A DNA stretch of 64,000 nt, taken from positions 62,001 to 126,000 of the forward strand of contig JACRLB010000029.1 in the NCBI GenBank assembly GCA_016235445.1. The letters run 5' to 3'. Positions 18,734 through 27,030 of this stretch are shown one piece after another; the first letter of the stretch is position 1; each line of letters opens with the position of its first letter. The notes beneath the pieces are model-generated. The model made no database searches. It was given only the letters and a program-made list of their open reading frames with translations, and was not told the DNA's origin. A program made the position numbers and the translations under genes. The DNA comes from Chloroflexota bacterium (lineage in GTDB: Bacteria; Chloroflexota; Anaerolineae; Anaerolineales; Villigracilaceae).

Positions 18734-19948
18734 TTACTTCTTTCTTTCCTGATAACGCTTGTAAACCCGCGTCCAGGTTTCGGATGGGTTTTCAGGTTTG
18801 GCTTTTTTATGTTCTTTCTTGCTCAGGAAGAACGCAAAATCTTCCAGCAATGCCGAAATGGGTTCTTTGGCTTTGTCGAGCACAAGCGGGCGGCCCATGT
18901 TGATTGCTTCCACTATGGCATCCGGCACATGCGGAATGGTGGCCACAAACTCCATGCCCATCGCGGCTTCGATCTTTTCCTTTGCAAGGCTGGAGCGCGG
19001 GATGATGCCATTCAGCAAGGGCTTGATCCTTTCGGCAGGGTAGCCAAGTTTTTTGTAGGCATCCAGTGCGGCGGCGGTGGCGCGGACAGAGGCCATATCG
19101 GGGGCGCTCACCAGCAAAATAATATCGGCGAGGTCCAGGGCGCTGATGGCGGCTTCGCTAAAATCGTGGGGAAGGTCGGCAATGATGTATTGATACTGTT
19201 CCTTGAGCATGGTGATGACGCTGGTAAGCATTTCGCCGCGCAAGGCTTCGCCCTCGTCTGGAAAGGTGGGCGCTGCGATGAAGGCCAGGCCGCTTTCATG
19301 GGTACTGATAATGCTGTTCAATGAATCCGCATCCAATTCACCTTCTTTGTAGCGGGATACATCGGCCCAGGTGCGGCGCAGGTTTTTGTTGAGCATGAGA
19401 GCCACCTGGCCTGCGGTCATGGTAAAGTCCAGGAGGATGGTTCTGCCCCACAAATTGGATAGGGACAAGCCGAGGTTGACAGCCAGTGTGGAGCAACCCG
19501 TTCCGCCGCGCAGGCTGTGGACGGCGATCATCCGCGCAAGCTGTGAGGGGTCCCTTGTAACCGTAACAGGCGGGATCAATTCTGCCCGGCGGACAAGGGC
19601 CGCCACCCGCGCGGCTAATTCGGCAGGCTCAAACGGCTTGCTCAAATAATCGTCCGCGCCCACTTCAAAGGCGCGCAGTTTATCCTGCAAACCAGCCTGT
19701 GCCGTAAGCACAAGAATGGGCGTGGAGATAAACTGGGCGTCGCGGCGCAGTTGGTGGGTCACTTCGTATCCGGTAATATCCGGCATCATGACGTCGGTGA
19801 TGATCAGGTCGGGTTTGGTGGTGCGGGCGCGGGCAATGCCGCTGATGCCGTCTTCTGCAAAAACGATCTGGTAATCCAGCCCGTCGAGGGCTTTGCTGAT
19901 TAGCTGGTAATAGGTGGGTTCATCGTCAATCACGAGAATGCGAGTCAT
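18734..19948 (-). CDS. Response-regulator receiver fused to CpaE/TadZ-like MinD-family ATPase
   Basis: MTRILVIDDEPTYYQLISKALDG...LIITDVMMPDITGYEV; SLRGGTGCSTLAVNLGLSLSNLWGRTILLDF. Confidence 0.85.
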   Translation of the reverse strand: MTRILVIDDEPTYYQLISKALDGLDYQIVFAEDGISGIARARTTKPDLIITDVMMPDITGYEVTHQLRRDAQFISTPILVLTAQAGLQDKLRAFEVGADDYLSKPFEPAELAARVAALVRRAELIPPVTVTRDPSQLARMIAVHSLRGGTGCSTLAVNLGLSLSNLWGRTILLDFTMTAGQVALMLNKNLRRTWADVSRYKEGELDADSLNSIISTHESGLAFIAAPTFPDEGEALRGEMLTSVITMLKEQYQYIIADLPHDFSEAAISALDLADIILLVSAPDMASVRATAAALDAYKKLGYPAERIKPLLNGIIPRSSLAKEKIEAAMGMEFVATIPHVPDAIVEAINMGRPLVLDKAKEPISALLEDFAFFLSKKEHKKAKPENPSETWTRVYKRYQERKK

Positions 19949-19961
19949 GTCAGGCCTCCGT

Positions 19962-22900
19962 CTATGGGGTATGTTGAAGCAGATATTCCCGAACCCGGCT
20001 GGCTTCGGTATCGAGATATTCGATCAGGGACTGGGTTTCGGCAATGTCTTCATGTTTGCAAAGCTGTTCGAGGTGCGCGGCAAGTTCGGCGAGGAAGGTG
20101 GCGTCAAAATTCAGGGAGACTCCCTTGAGCGTGTGTACGTGGCGGGCGAGTCGGTTGATGTCGCCGTCTGTGTAGGCGGAGTGAATTTCTTCCATGCGGG
20201 CGGGCAGGTGATCTCGAAAATCTTTGCACAACTCGAGCATGAATTCGCGGTCGCCGTCAAAGCGGAGGAGTGCGGCTTCCAGGTTTACGGGAATTTCCGG
20301 GGGAGTGAATGTTTGGGGTTCAGGAGCAGGCCGCTCGGTGGGGTGGGAGGCGGGGTTGTCTTCTTCTCCGAACAAGCCTTCATCGGCATCCATTGAAAAT
20401 TTCTGCTCATCGAAAGATGCGGGTTGAAGTTTGTCATCCTCTTGATCTGGTGTGACTTCCAGCCAGCGATCCAAAACATTGTAAAGGATGCGTGATTCGA
20501 TGGGCTTGGTGACGTAATCGTCCATGCCTGCGTCGATGCATTTCTCACGGTCGCCTTTCATGGCGTGGGCGGTCATGGCAACGATGGGGATATGCTGGTT
20601 GTGGGCGATCTCCCAATCACGGATTTTGCGGGTGGCTTCGAAGCCGTCGAGCTCGGGCATTTGCACGTCCATGAGAACGATGTTGTAGCCGCCTGAGATG
20701 GTTTTTTCAAAAGCCTGCTGGCCGTCATCCACCACATCGACAAAGTAGCCGGCTTTCTGCAAAATGGCGACGGCGAATTTCTGGTTGATGGAGTTGTCTT
20801 CTGCGAGCAGGATGCGCTTGCCGACCGATCGTTTTTCGGAGATCACATGGCGGGTAACAAGGCCGGGGTCGTCTTCGCCATGGCTGCTGAGAATTGCGAG
20901 CAGGGCATCGTACAACATTTGTTGTTTGACCGGCTTTAGCAGGTAGCCTGCACAGCCAAGCGCCTTGAGCCGTACGGCGTCGCCGCGTTTGCCCATGGAG
21001 GTAAGGATGACGACTTTTACATCCTTGACGAGCGGGTCGCTTTTGATGGCGCGGGCGGTCTGTTCGCCGTCCATGCCGGGCATTTGCATATCCAGTAACA
21101 CAACCTGATAGGGGTTTCCTTCGCGGGCGGCGTTGTGGAGCATTTCAAGGCCGCGCGCTCCGCTGGCGGCTGTATCTACAGAACAGCCGAAGCCTTCCAT
21201 CATTTTCGTGAGCACGATTCGATTCGTCTGGTTATCGTCGATGCCGAGGACGCGGGCGGTTCGCAAGTCGGTTGCGCTGAGGGAGATGGCGCTTTCAACG
21301 GGCGGTTCGGCGCTGATTACTTCAAAGGTGATGTCAAACCAAAAATCACTGCCCATGCCCGATTCACTCTTTATGCCGATCTCGCCGTTCATGGCCTCGA
21401 CCAATTGTTTGGAGATGGTCAGGCCGAGTCCCGTGCCGCCGTATTTTCGTGTGGTGGAACCATCTGCCTGTGTAAAACGATCAAAGATGGCCGCCTGTCT
21501 TTCGGGCGGAATGCCAATGCCTGTATCCTGCACGGAAAAATGGATTTTGGCGTGAGAGGTATTATCTTCCACTGCCTCGGCGCGGATGACGATTTCTCCC
21601 TGGTGTGTGAACTTGATGGCGTTGCCGACCAGGTTGGTTAATATTTGGCGCAGTCTGCCTGCATCTCCGTGCAGGACGTGGGCAATATCGGGGTGTACGA
21701 GGCAAACCAGCTCAAGGCCTTTATCCTGTGCGCGCCTGGCGAGTGCATAGCCTACATCTTCCACCAGGTTGCGCAGGTTGAAGTTGATGGCTTCGAGTTC
21801 GAGTTTGCCCGCTTCGATCTTCGAGAAATCCAAAATATCATTGAGAAGGGTGAGCAGAGCCTCGGCGCTCTTGAGCGAGGTTTGCAGGTAATCCTGCTGT
21901 TCGTTGTTCAAGGGAGTGTCGAGGGCAAGCTCCAACATGCCGATCACGCCATTCATCGGCGTGCGGATCTCGTGGCTCATATTGGCGAGGAATTCACTCT
22001 TCGAGCGGTTGGCCTGTTCGGCCTCCTGCTGGGCGCGGACAATTTCTGAAATGTCGTGGTAGATCGCCAGGGTGCCGGTCTTCTCCCCTTCCACGAATAC
22101 GGGCACGCCAAAAATTTCCACATCCACGAGGCTGCCATCCTTGCGGCGGCGTTTGCTCAGCGCATGGACATTATCCTGCGTAACCTGCCGGGTATATTGA
22201 ACGGCTTCTTCACGCGTTTCTGGCGTTGTAATCAGGTCATCCAGGTTGGTCCCCACAATTTCCGCGTTGTTGTAGCCATACAGGTTTTCAAAAGCAGGGT
22301 TGCTGGATACGATCTTCTCATGATTATCCAAAACCACGATGGCCACCGGGCTGTTGCTGACCAGCGATTCAAAAAATTGCTTCTGGCGTAATGTCTCTGT
22401 CTCGATGCGTTTGCGCTCGGTGATATCGCGCGCCACCCAGACAACCCTATCCTCCTGCATGGGCGAGATCGTCCCCGAAAACCAGGTCAGTTGGCCGGCA
22501 ATCGGCAGGGAATATTCCACTTGCAGGATTTTTCGACTCTCCAAAACGGTGTGGATGTTGCCCATCAGCTTTTCCGCTTCCTCCCTGGGGAAGACGTCGC
22601 TCAACGTCTTTCCGATCAGGTCTTCGGGAGGCTTGATCAATAAATCCGAGCGGGTGGGCGCCACGCTGACGTATTTTCCGTTGCGGTCATACACAATGAC
22701 CACATCGCTCATGGCGGCGAAGAGCGCGCGCATTTGAGTTTCGGAAGCGCTAAGCGCCTCCAGGGCCTGCTTGCGCTCTGTAATATTTTCCTTGACCGCG
22801 AGAAAATGAGTGATCTCCCCGTTTTCATTCGTGATCGGCGAGATGGATGCAGATTCCCAATATAGCTCGCCAGTTTTTTTCTTGTTTTGAAGTTCCCCCC

Positions 22901-23699
22901 GCCATTCCCCACCGGACAGGATCGTATCCCACAACCGCTTATACTCCTCCGGAGGTGTATGCCCTGATTTCAGGATGCGCGGATTTTGCCCGATGACTTC
23001 TTCGAGGGCGTAGCCAGTGGTTTGCGAAAATTTTGGGTTGGCGTACTCGATCCGGCCTTGCAGGTCTGAAATCACAATCGTGGATGCGCTTTGCTCCACC
23101 GCGCGGGATAGTTTGCGGAGGCGTTCCTCTGCCTGTTTCCGTTCGGTAATATCGGAGAGAATGATCAGGCTTTGTTCCTCGGCTCCATGCACCTGAACTG
23201 CATGAGTGGAAACATCATACAGGCGTTTCAGCCAGGTGAATTCTGTTGCGCGGTTTTTTTGCGCTTCCAGGAAATCCCCCCCCAGTACATTTGCGAGCGG
23301 CGCGCCGATGATGTTGGAGAACCTTGTGTTGAGGCGGTCTGCCACTACATGGTTACAGCGCAGGATGGTGTTTTCCGCATCCACAACAAATATCAGGTCG
23401 GAAAAAGAGTCGAAAATAACCTCCCATTCCTTTTTAGACTGGTCAATCGCCGCGGAAAGGTTGCGCTGTACGCCGATCATCCCCGCCATCAGGCCGATTA
23501 CGATGGGGGCAAGGTCCACCACATACATGATTGGCGCGGTTCTATGAATGTACTTGAAAGACTCGAATGTAAAAGGCAGGTTTTGTCTATTAAACTCAAG
23601 CCAGATTCCCATGGCAATAAACACAAATCCCCCCAATACGCCAATAAACCCAAATATATATGTTGCCCGGCTTTTATACCAATTCATTGATACCTCCAC
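19962..23699 (-). CDS. Multi-PAS hybrid sensor histidine kinase with two receiver domains and an Hpt domain
   Basis: N-terminal TMs, several PAS/PAC segments, SEFLANMSHEIRTPMNGVIGMLE, HATPase_c, two receivers (LLDMQMPGMDG; LMDVQMPELDG), Hpt (LARHVHTLKGVSLNF). Confidence 0.93.
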   Translation of the reverse strand: MEVSMNWYKSRATYIFGFIGVLGGFVFIAMGIWLEFNRQNLPFTFESFKYIHRTAPIMYVVDLAPIVIGLMAGMIGVQRNLSAAIDQSKKEWEVIFDSFSDLIFVVDAENTILRCNHVVADRLNTRFSNIIGAPLANVLGGDFLEAQKNRATEFTWLKRLYDVSTHAVQVHGAEEQSLIILSDITERKQAEERLRKLSRAVEQSASTIVISDLQGRIEYANPKFSQTTGYALEEVIGQNPRILKSGHTPPEEYKRLWDTILSGGEWRGELQNKKKTGELYWESASISPITNENGEITHFLAVKENITERKQALEALSASETQMRALFAAMSDVVIVYDRNGKYVSVAPTRSDLLIKPPEDLIGKTLSDVFPREEAEKLMGNIHTVLESRKILQVEYSLPIAGQLTWFSGTISPMQEDRVVWVARDITERKRIETETLRQKQFFESLVSNSPVAIVVLDNHEKIVSSNPAFENLYGYNNAEIVGTNLDDLITTPETREEAVQYTRQVTQDNVHALSKRRRKDGSLVDVEIFGVPVFVEGEKTGTLAIYHDISEIVRAQQEAEQANRSKSEFLANMSHEIRTPMNGVIGMLELALDTPLNNEQQDYLQTSLKSAEALLTLLNDILDFSKIEAGKLELEAINFNLRNLVEDVGYALARRAQDKGLELVCLVHPDIAHVLHGDAGRLRQILTNLVGNAIKFTHQGEIVIRAEAVEDNTSHAKIHFSVQDTGIGIPPERQAAIFDRFTQADGSTTRKYGGTGLGLTISKQLVEAMNGEIGIKSESGMGSDFWFDITFEVISAEPPVESAISLSATDLRTARVLGIDDNQTNRIVLTKMMEGFGCSVDTAASGARGLEMLHNAAREGNPYQVVLLDMQMPGMDGEQTARAIKSDPLVKDVKVVILTSMGKRGDAVRLKALGCAGYLLKPVKQQMLYDALLAILSSHGEDDPGLVTRHVISEKRSVGKRILLAEDNSINQKFAVAILQKAGYFVDVVDDGQQAFEKTISGGYNIVLMDVQMPELDGFEATRKIRDWEIAHNQHIPIVAMTAHAMKGDREKCIDAGMDDYVTKPIESRILYNVLDRWLEVTPDQEDDKLQPASFDEQKFSMDADEGLFGEEDNPASHPTERPAPEPQTFTPPEIPVNLEAALLRFDGDREFMLELCKDFRDHLPARMEEIHSAYTDGDINRLARHVHTLKGVSLNFDATFLAELAAHLEQLCKHEDIAETQSLIEYLDTEASRVREYLLQHTP

Positions 23700-24019
23700 G
23701 ACATAAAAGTATGGATTACCAAATTAATTAATTTCAGTATATCATACGGAAAATTGTAAAAATCTTACAATTAAGTAACGTCTCAAAGGCAGGGTTTACC
23801 CGCATTGACAGAATCTAGCCGCCATTCCCAACGGCACGCATGGTCTTTGCAAAGTCCGTTGACGAATTTTGGATTTTGTAGCTCAGGCATAACGCGAATG
23901 GCGCGAAGGGAGCAAATTTTCGCGAAAGCCACACCCTGGCGCGGACATCCACTTGCCATTCACCCAAGGACATAGTAAACTAGCGCTCATGAGTTTCAAA
24001 CACGTTTCCCCAATGGTGC

Positions 24020-24054
24020 TAACACTTGCACCGCGCGCAAGTGCAGGTGTGACC
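24020..24054. repeat. CACTTGCACCGCGC..GTGCAGGTG dispersed repeat
   Basis: Similar words at 24207-24240 and 60942-60990. Confidence 0.6.
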
Positions 24055-24135
24055 ATGGCCATGCACAGCATAATGCGAATGGAGATGTCTCCCTGTGCCA
24101 AATGGAAAGCACGTTAGGTCTACACACCTGAACGT

Positions 24136-24172
24136 AAAAAGGCTGTCCATTTCGCGGACGGCCTTTTTGTTT
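24136..24172. terminator. Intrinsic terminator
   Basis: AAAAAGGCTGTCCATTTCGCGGACGGCCTTTTTGTTT. Confidence 0.85.
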
Positions 24173-24301
24173 GTAAATGCAAAAACATTTAAACACATAG
24201 GACACAACACTTGCGCCGCACGCCAGTGCAGGTGAGAGCACAAAGGTTTTTCCTTAGTGTTCCTTCGTGCCCTTAGTGGTAAAAGAACTACGGAGGCACG
24301 A

Positions 24302-26155
24302 ATGAACGAGAATATCCTTATCGCCATCGCCTGGCCATACTCAAATGCCGAGATACATGTTGGGAATATCACGGGTTCCCACTTGCCCGGTGACATTGTT
24401 GCGCGCTACCACCGCCTGCAAGGGAACAAAGTCCTCGTGGTGTCAGGCACGGATTCGCATGGCACACCCGTTGTCATCGCCGCGGACAAAGAGGGCAAGC
24501 CCGTCGAGGAAGTCTACAAAAAATATCACAACTCCTTCATCGAAGTCTTCAAAGGCTACGGCATCACCTACGATATGTTCACCACCACGCACAGCGAGAA
24601 TCATTTCAAGGTCTCGCAGGCCATGTTCCTTGCCTTGCAAAAAAACGGATTTCTTTTCAAGCAGTTCAGCAAGCAGTGGTACTCACCCAGCGCGGACAAG
24701 TTCCTGCCTGACCGCTACGTCGAAGGGACTTGTTACATCTGCGGCTTCGAAGGCGCGCGCTCCGATCAATGCGACAACTGCGGCAACGTATTGGAGCCAG
24801 AGAAATTAATTAATCCGCGCGCCAAGACTGGCGACGGCGCACTCGAACTGCGCGACACCGAACATTTTTATCTCGATCTTTCCAAGCTCGAGCCTGATGT
24901 GAAAAACTTTTTAAAGGAACGCGCCCCGCACATGCGCGACACCGTCATCGGCGAGTCACTGCGCAAGATCGAAAGCGAAGGACTCAAAGCCCGCTCGATC
25001 ACACGCGACCTCGATTGGGGCATCCCCGTTCCCGTCGAAGGCTGGACGGAAGCAGGCAAGCGCATTTACGTTTGGTTCGAAGCAGTCATCGGCTACCTCT
25101 CCGCCCCCATTGAGTGGAGTCAACTTCAAGCGTCCTCCCTGAGCGGAGGGGAGAGTAGCGACCCGAAGTCGAAGGGCGATGCGTGGCGCGATTGGTGGAC
25201 GAATCCCAACGCGAAGCAATTCCACTTTATCGGCAAGGACAACATCTTCTTCCACACATCGCAATGGCCTGCTGAATTAATGGGCGCAGGCAGCGCGTTC
25301 ATGGAAATCTTCGCAGGAGAAGAAGTTCCATTGACCCTGCCGTATGATGTGCCCGCCAATCAGTTCATGAACCTCGAAGGAAAAAAGATCAGCGGTTCGG
25401 GCAATTGGGGCGTGTGGGGACTCGACGCGCTGACGCGTTTCGACCCCGATGCCCTGCGTTATTACCTGACCGTCAACATGCCCGAAGCAAAGGACAGCGA
25501 TTGGGATTGGGCTGAGTTCGTGGCGCGCAACAACAACGAACTGGTAGCCACGTGGGGCAACCTTGCAAACCGCGTACTGGCATTTTGTTACAAGAATTGG
25601 GATGGGCAAGTTCCTGATGTGCCCTTCGACACGGCTCAGGGTGCGCTCGCGCTTCGCGACTCCGACCTGAGCCTGCTCGCCACCATCGAAAATGGATTCA
25701 ACACTGTGGGCGCAGAACTCGAAGCCGTGCGTCTGCGCTCTGCATTAAGCGAGACGATGAAACTTGCCACGGTCGTCAATCAATATCTGGATGTCAACGC
25801 GCCGTGGTCTGCCATCAAAGTGGATAAAGCCGAAGCGGGCAAAACAGTCTACACCGCGCTCAAAGCCATTGACTCGCTCAAGGTCATGTTCTCCCCCTTC
25901 CTGCCCTTCACCTGCGAAAAACTGCACAGCTTCTTCAACTACGAAACTCCCCTCTTCGGCGAGCAATACACCGAGACGGTTAAAGACTCGCTCGGCGAGC
26001 ATACGGTATTGCGTTATCGCCCTTCGACTTCGCTCAGGGTGCAATGGAAGCCCAGCGACTTACAGCCCGGGAAGAAGTTGAATCAACCTGCTCCGCTGTT
26101 TAAGAAGTTGGAGGAGAGTGTGATTGAGGAGGAACGAGCGAGATTGGGGAAATAA
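24302..26155 (+). CDS. metG: Methionyl-tRNA synthetase
   Basis: NILIAIAWPYSNAEIHVGNITGSHLPGDIVARYHRLQGN; CYICGFEGARSDQCDNCGN; FIGKDNIFFHTSQWPAELMG; LEGKKISGSGNWGVW. Confidence 0.95.
   Translation: MNENILIAIAWPYSNAEIHVGNITGSHLPGDIVARYHRLQGNKVLVVSGTDSHGTPVVIAADKEGKPVEEVYKKYHNSFIEVFKGYGITYDMFTTTHSENHFKVSQAMFLALQKNGFLFKQFSKQWYSPSADKFLPDRYVEGTCYICGFEGARSDQCDNCGNVLEPEKLINPRAKTGDGALELRDTEHFYLDLSKLEPDVKNFLKERAPHMRDTVIGESLRKIESEGLKARSITRDLDWGIPVPVEGWTEAGKRIYVWFEAVIGYLSAPIEWSQLQASSLSGGESSDPKSKGDAWRDWWTNPNAKQFHFIGKDNIFFHTSQWPAELMGAGSAFMEIFAGEEVPLTLPYDVPANQFMNLEGKKISGSGNWGVWGLDALTRFDPDALRYYLTVNMPEAKDSDWDWAEFVARNNNELVATWGNLANRVLAFCYKNWDGQVPDVPFDTAQGALALRDSDLSLLATIENGFNTVGAELEAVRLRSALSETMKLATVVNQYLDVNAPWSAIKVDKAEAGKTVYTALKAIDSLKVMFSPFLPFTCEKLHSFFNYETPLFGEQYTETVKDSLGEHTVLRYRPSTSLRVQWKPSDLQPGKKLNQPAPLFKKLEESVIEEERARLGK
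26042..26155 (+). repeat. 114-bp direct repeat, copy 1 (functional metG 3' end)
   Basis: caatggaagcccagcgacttacagcccgggaag...ggggaaataa; about 93% identical to 26791..26904. Confidence 0.95.
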
Positions 26156-26187
26156 TTCCCGTGCTATAATCTCTTTAGAGGTGTCCC

Positions 26188-26415
26188 ATGACTCTTGTAA
26201 CTTATGAAGGTGTTGTCCAAAAAGGCAGTATCCTTTTGAATGAAGGGGTACAACTGCCTGAGAATGCGAAGGTATATGTGGTTATCACCGAAGAAGTGAT
26301 CCGCGTGATGATTGATGGAAAGAAACCTATACAAATTCTTTCGCCCCATTTTGCCCGGCGTGAAGATGCGGCCCATTTCGAGTTAACCGTCACCGAGAAA
26401 AAACCCAATGCCTGA
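26188..26415 (+). CDS. Small DUF104/AbrB-like (antitoxin-like) protein
   Basis: VTYEGVVQKGSILLNEGVQLPENAKVYVVITEE matches the general DUF104/AF2212-like pattern; overlaps the next ORF by 8 nt. Confidence 0.6.
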   Translation: MTLVTYEGVVQKGSILLNEGVQLPENAKVYVVITEEVIRVMIDGKKPIQILSPHFARREDAAHFELTVTEKKPNA

Positions 26416-26788
26416 GTACGACGCTGAAAATTACAATCCACCTGCGCCAGTTGCTTATGTGACTCTTCGGAATCCTGCAACTGGCGCTGTATTATCCAAC
26501 GTCCCCATGTTAATTGACACAGGTTCAGATACCACCTTACTGCCGTCCGATGTTGTCGAAAAACTTGGGGTGAAGGCTGAAGAAGATAATGGCTTTGAAG
26601 TTCAAGTATTTGACGGCGATACTAAATTCTTAAGGGTTGTAAAACTCGATTTGTTGGTTCTTGATAAAACATTTAGGGGGGAGTATTTGCTGATCGACCG
26701 CTCCATTGGGATTTTGGGAAGAAATATTTTAAATAATGTTCGGATTCAGTTTGACGGCCCACGCAGAAAATGGAACGAGCAGAAATAA
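26408..26788 (+). CDS. Retropepsin-like aspartyl protease family protein
   Basis: VPMLIDTGSDTTLLPSDVVEKLG (DTG active-site motif) and IGILGRNILNNVRIQFDG. Confidence 0.8.
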   Translation: MPEYDAENYNPPAPVAYVTLRNPATGAVLSNVPMLIDTGSDTTLLPSDVVEKLGVKAEEDNGFEVQVFDGDTKFLRVVKLDLLVLDKTFRGEYLLIDRSIGILGRNILNNVRIQFDGPRRKWNEQK

Positions 26789-26790
26789 TT

Positions 26791-26904
26791 CAATGGAAAC
26801 CCAGCGACTTACAGCCCGGGAAGAAGTTGAATCAACCTGCTCCGCTGTTTAAGAAGTTGGATGAGAGTGTGATTGAAGAGGAACGGGCAAGGTTAGGAAA
26901 ATAA
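26791..26904 (+). pseudogene. Detached second copy of the metG 3' end (114 bp, frame and stop intact)
   Basis: Encodes QWKPSDLQPGKKLNQPAPLFKKLDESVIEEERARLGK*; 8 differences from 26042..26155, all at codon position 3. Confidence 0.92.
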
Positions 26905-26909
26905 AAATT

Positions 26910-26942
26910 AAAATCGGATGTCGCTGTGACATCCGATTTTTT
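26910..26942. terminator. Intrinsic terminator, probably the original metG terminator
   Basis: AAAATCGGATGTCGCTGTGACATCCGATTTTTT. Confidence 0.85.
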
Positions 26943-26996
26943 CTTAATTGTCCTGTGAAGAATGGCAGAGCAGGTGCGACGCCCTCCCGTAAAAAA

Positions 26997-27022
26997 CTTC
27001 CGTGTTTTATAAAACACGGAAG
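26997..27022. terminator. Hairpin terminator CTTCCGTGTTTTATAAAACACGGAAG
   Basis: Perfect palindrome between a plus-strand and a minus-strand gene. Confidence 0.75.
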
Positions 27023-27030
27023 CCCTCATT

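Noticed and set aside
21135-21641. Plus-strand ORFs opposite the hybrid kinase (also 21645..22049, 22056..22391, 23172..23690)
   Set aside because: Antisense to a strongly supported kinase; compositions without recognisable motifs.
23878-23950. tRNA-like string GTAGCTCAGG
   Set aside because: No matching acceptor, anticodon or T arm could be traced around it.
23883-24101. Small minus-strand ORF in the pre-metG intergenic region
   Set aside because: Overlaps dispersed repeats and hairpins; no family resemblance seen; left as unexplained DNA.
26408-26788. Retroelement remnant because of the retropepsin-like domain
   Set aside because: No reverse transcriptase or integrase nearby; bacterial retropepsin-like proteins exist independently.
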